A stretch of 5,971 nt of DNA from Planctomycetota bacterium (lineage in GTDB: Bacteria > Planctomycetota > UBA1135): NCBI GenBank assembly GCA_027021325.1, contig JALUUN010000624.1, positions 1 to 5,971 of the forward strand, given 5' to 3'. Shown piece after piece: positions 5,118-5,971 of this stretch; within the stretch, counting starts at the first letter, position 1, and each line of letters opens with the position of its first letter. The translations under genes were made by a program, and so were the position numbers. The notes beneath the pieces are model-generated. The model did no database searches. It was not told the DNA's origin and was given only the letters and a program-made list of their open reading frames with translations.

Positions 5118-5971
5118 ATGGACACGTCCCCTCCTCCCCCCCTGGACCCGCCCGAGCGGCTCCTTCTCGGCCCCGGCCCCTCCGAGGTCCCGCCCGAGGT
5201 TCTGCGCGCCCTGGGCCGCCCACTCCTGGGACACCTGGATCCGGCCTTCCTGGGGATCATGGACGAGACCGCCGCCATGCTGCGGGCGGTCTTCGGCACC
5301 GACAATGAGACGACGCTCCCGGTCTCGGGCACCGGCTCGGCGGGCATCGAGGCCCTCTTCCAGAACCTCGTCGAGCCGGGAGACCGGATCCTCGTCGGCG
5401 TCCACGGCGTCTTCGGCCAGCGCATGGCGGAGATGGCGCGGCGCGCCGGCGGCGAGGTGGAGATCTTCGAGGCACCCTGGGGGCGGGCCCTGGACCCGGA
5501 GGAAGCGGCCCGGCGCCTGCGCGGCGGCGGCTTCCGCGCCCTGGCCCTCGTCCATGCCGAGACGAGCACCGGCGTCCACACTCCCCTCGCTCCCTTCGGT
5601 CAGCTGGCCCGGGAGCACGGCCTGCTCTTCCTCGCCGACACGGTGACCTCCCTGGGCGGCATGCCGGTGGATCTGGACCGCAATGGCGTGGACGCTGCCG
5701 CTTCCGGCAGCCAGAAGTGCTTGAGCTGCCCGCCCGGGCTTGCGCCTCTGAGTCTGGGTCCGGCGGCCCGCGAGCGCCTGCAGGCCCGGCGCCGGCCGGT
5801 GCGCAGCTGGTACCTGGATCTCGGCCTCGTGACCTCCTACTGGGGCGGCGAGCGCGCCTACCACCACACCGCCCCGATCTCCATGATCTACGCCCTGCAC
5901 GAGGCCCTGCGTCTGTGCCTGGAGGAGGGCCTGGCGGCCCGTTACGAGCGTCATCGCCGCGTCTCCCGCGG
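5118..5971 (+). CDS. Class V aminotransferase, alanine/serine-glyoxylate type (partial, 3' end beyond window)
   Basis: The first 284 residues of a fold-type I PLP enzyme, open to the window edge. Seen: the family opening LLLGPGPSEVPPEVL (15-29) and LGHLDPAF (37-44), the PLP-phosphate loop SGTGSAGIEA (70-79), HAETSTGV (146-153), the pyridine-nitrogen Asp in ADTVTSLGG (D174), the Schiff-base lysine in SGSQKCLSCPPG (K200), and HHTAP (249-253). These are hallmarks of alanine-glyoxylate / serine-pyruvate aminotransferases, which transfer an amino group to glyoxylate or pyruvate in the cytosol. Family relatives acting on other substrates (for example 2-aminoethylphosphonate or purine-pathway enzymes) cannot be fully excluded. 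I chose the ATG at 5118; an in-frame ATG at 5076 would add 14 residues, and neither has a strong Shine-Dalgarno. It is divergent from the DUF3179 selenoprotein gene across 78 bp. Not connected in an obvious way to the arsenic operon. Confidence 0.9.
   Translation, partial: MDTSPPPPLDPPERLLLGPGPSEVPPEVLRALGRPLLGHLDPAFLGIMDETAAMLRAVFGTDNETTLPVSGTGSAGIEALFQNLVEPGDRILVGVHGVFGQRMAEMARRAGGEVEIFEAPWGRALDPEEAARRLRGGGFRALALVHAETSTGVHTPLAPFGQLAREHGLLFLADTVTSLGGMPVDLDRNGVDAAASGSQKCLSCPPGLAPLSLGPAARERLQARRRPVRSWYLDLGLVTSYWGGERAYHHTAPISMIYALHEALRLCLEEGLAARYERHRRVSR

Noticed and set aside
4945..5646. Plus-strand 233-residue frame overlapping the 5' parts of the DUF3179 and aminotransferase genes
   Set aside because: Arg/Ser/Pro-rich shadow frame with no domain; the adjacent frame from 5118 encodes an unmistakable PLP aminotransferase.
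5036..5954. Minus-strand open frames opposite the aminotransferase, including the upstream extension of the DUF3179 frame
   Set aside because: They are antisense to a clear aminotransferase. The signal peptide beginning at 5039 marks the true start of the DUF3179 protein.

Overview
This is a compact, very GC-rich bacterial window. Base composition and codon use are strongly GC-ending throughout. GTG and TTG starts occur alongside ATG, and genes abut or overlap. I cannot place the organism: nothing here is a taxonomic marker, and the composition fits many high-GC lineages. Six protein-coding genes are supported. No RNA genes, insertion sequences or CRISPR arrays were seen.

Left part, minus strand (2729 down to 29): a tight three-gene operon, arsM - arsS - TVP38/TMEM64 (VTT-domain) membrane protein. 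The arsM stop overlaps the arsS start (ATGA). The arsS stop overlaps a TTG start of the membrane-protein gene (TTGA), which has a good ribosome binding site. ArsM methylates arsenite with SAM. ArsS is the radical-SAM enzyme that adds the adenosyl moiety of SAM to the methylated arsenical on the way to arsenosugars. The co-translated membrane protein is a candidate transport or trafficking partner.

Middle, plus strand (2835-3968): a gene divergent from arsM encodes an exported, possibly lipid-anchored HExxH zinc metallopeptidase-like protein of no recognised family. The 105-bp divergent gap holds a perfect 13-bp dyad close to the arsM start.

Right-middle, minus strand (5039 down to 3981): the most notable gene. 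It is a DUF3179 protein whose reading frame carries one in-frame TGA, exactly where the family has the first Cys of its CPLC motif, giving U-P-L-C. The frame continues unchanged after the TGA into the rest of the domain. A perfect 7-bp hairpin with a 5-nt loop lies 13 nt downstream, which matches the architecture of a bacterial SECIS. TGA is also the genuine stop of every complete gene here, so global reassignment of the code is not the explanation. I interpret this as a selenoprotein rather than a pseudogene.

Right end, plus strand (5118 to beyond 5971): the N-terminal 284 residues of a class V, PLP-dependent aminotransferase of the alanine/serine-glyoxylate type, cut by the window edge. It is divergent from the selenoprotein gene, and the gap contains four copies of a CGGGTT/AACCCG half-site.
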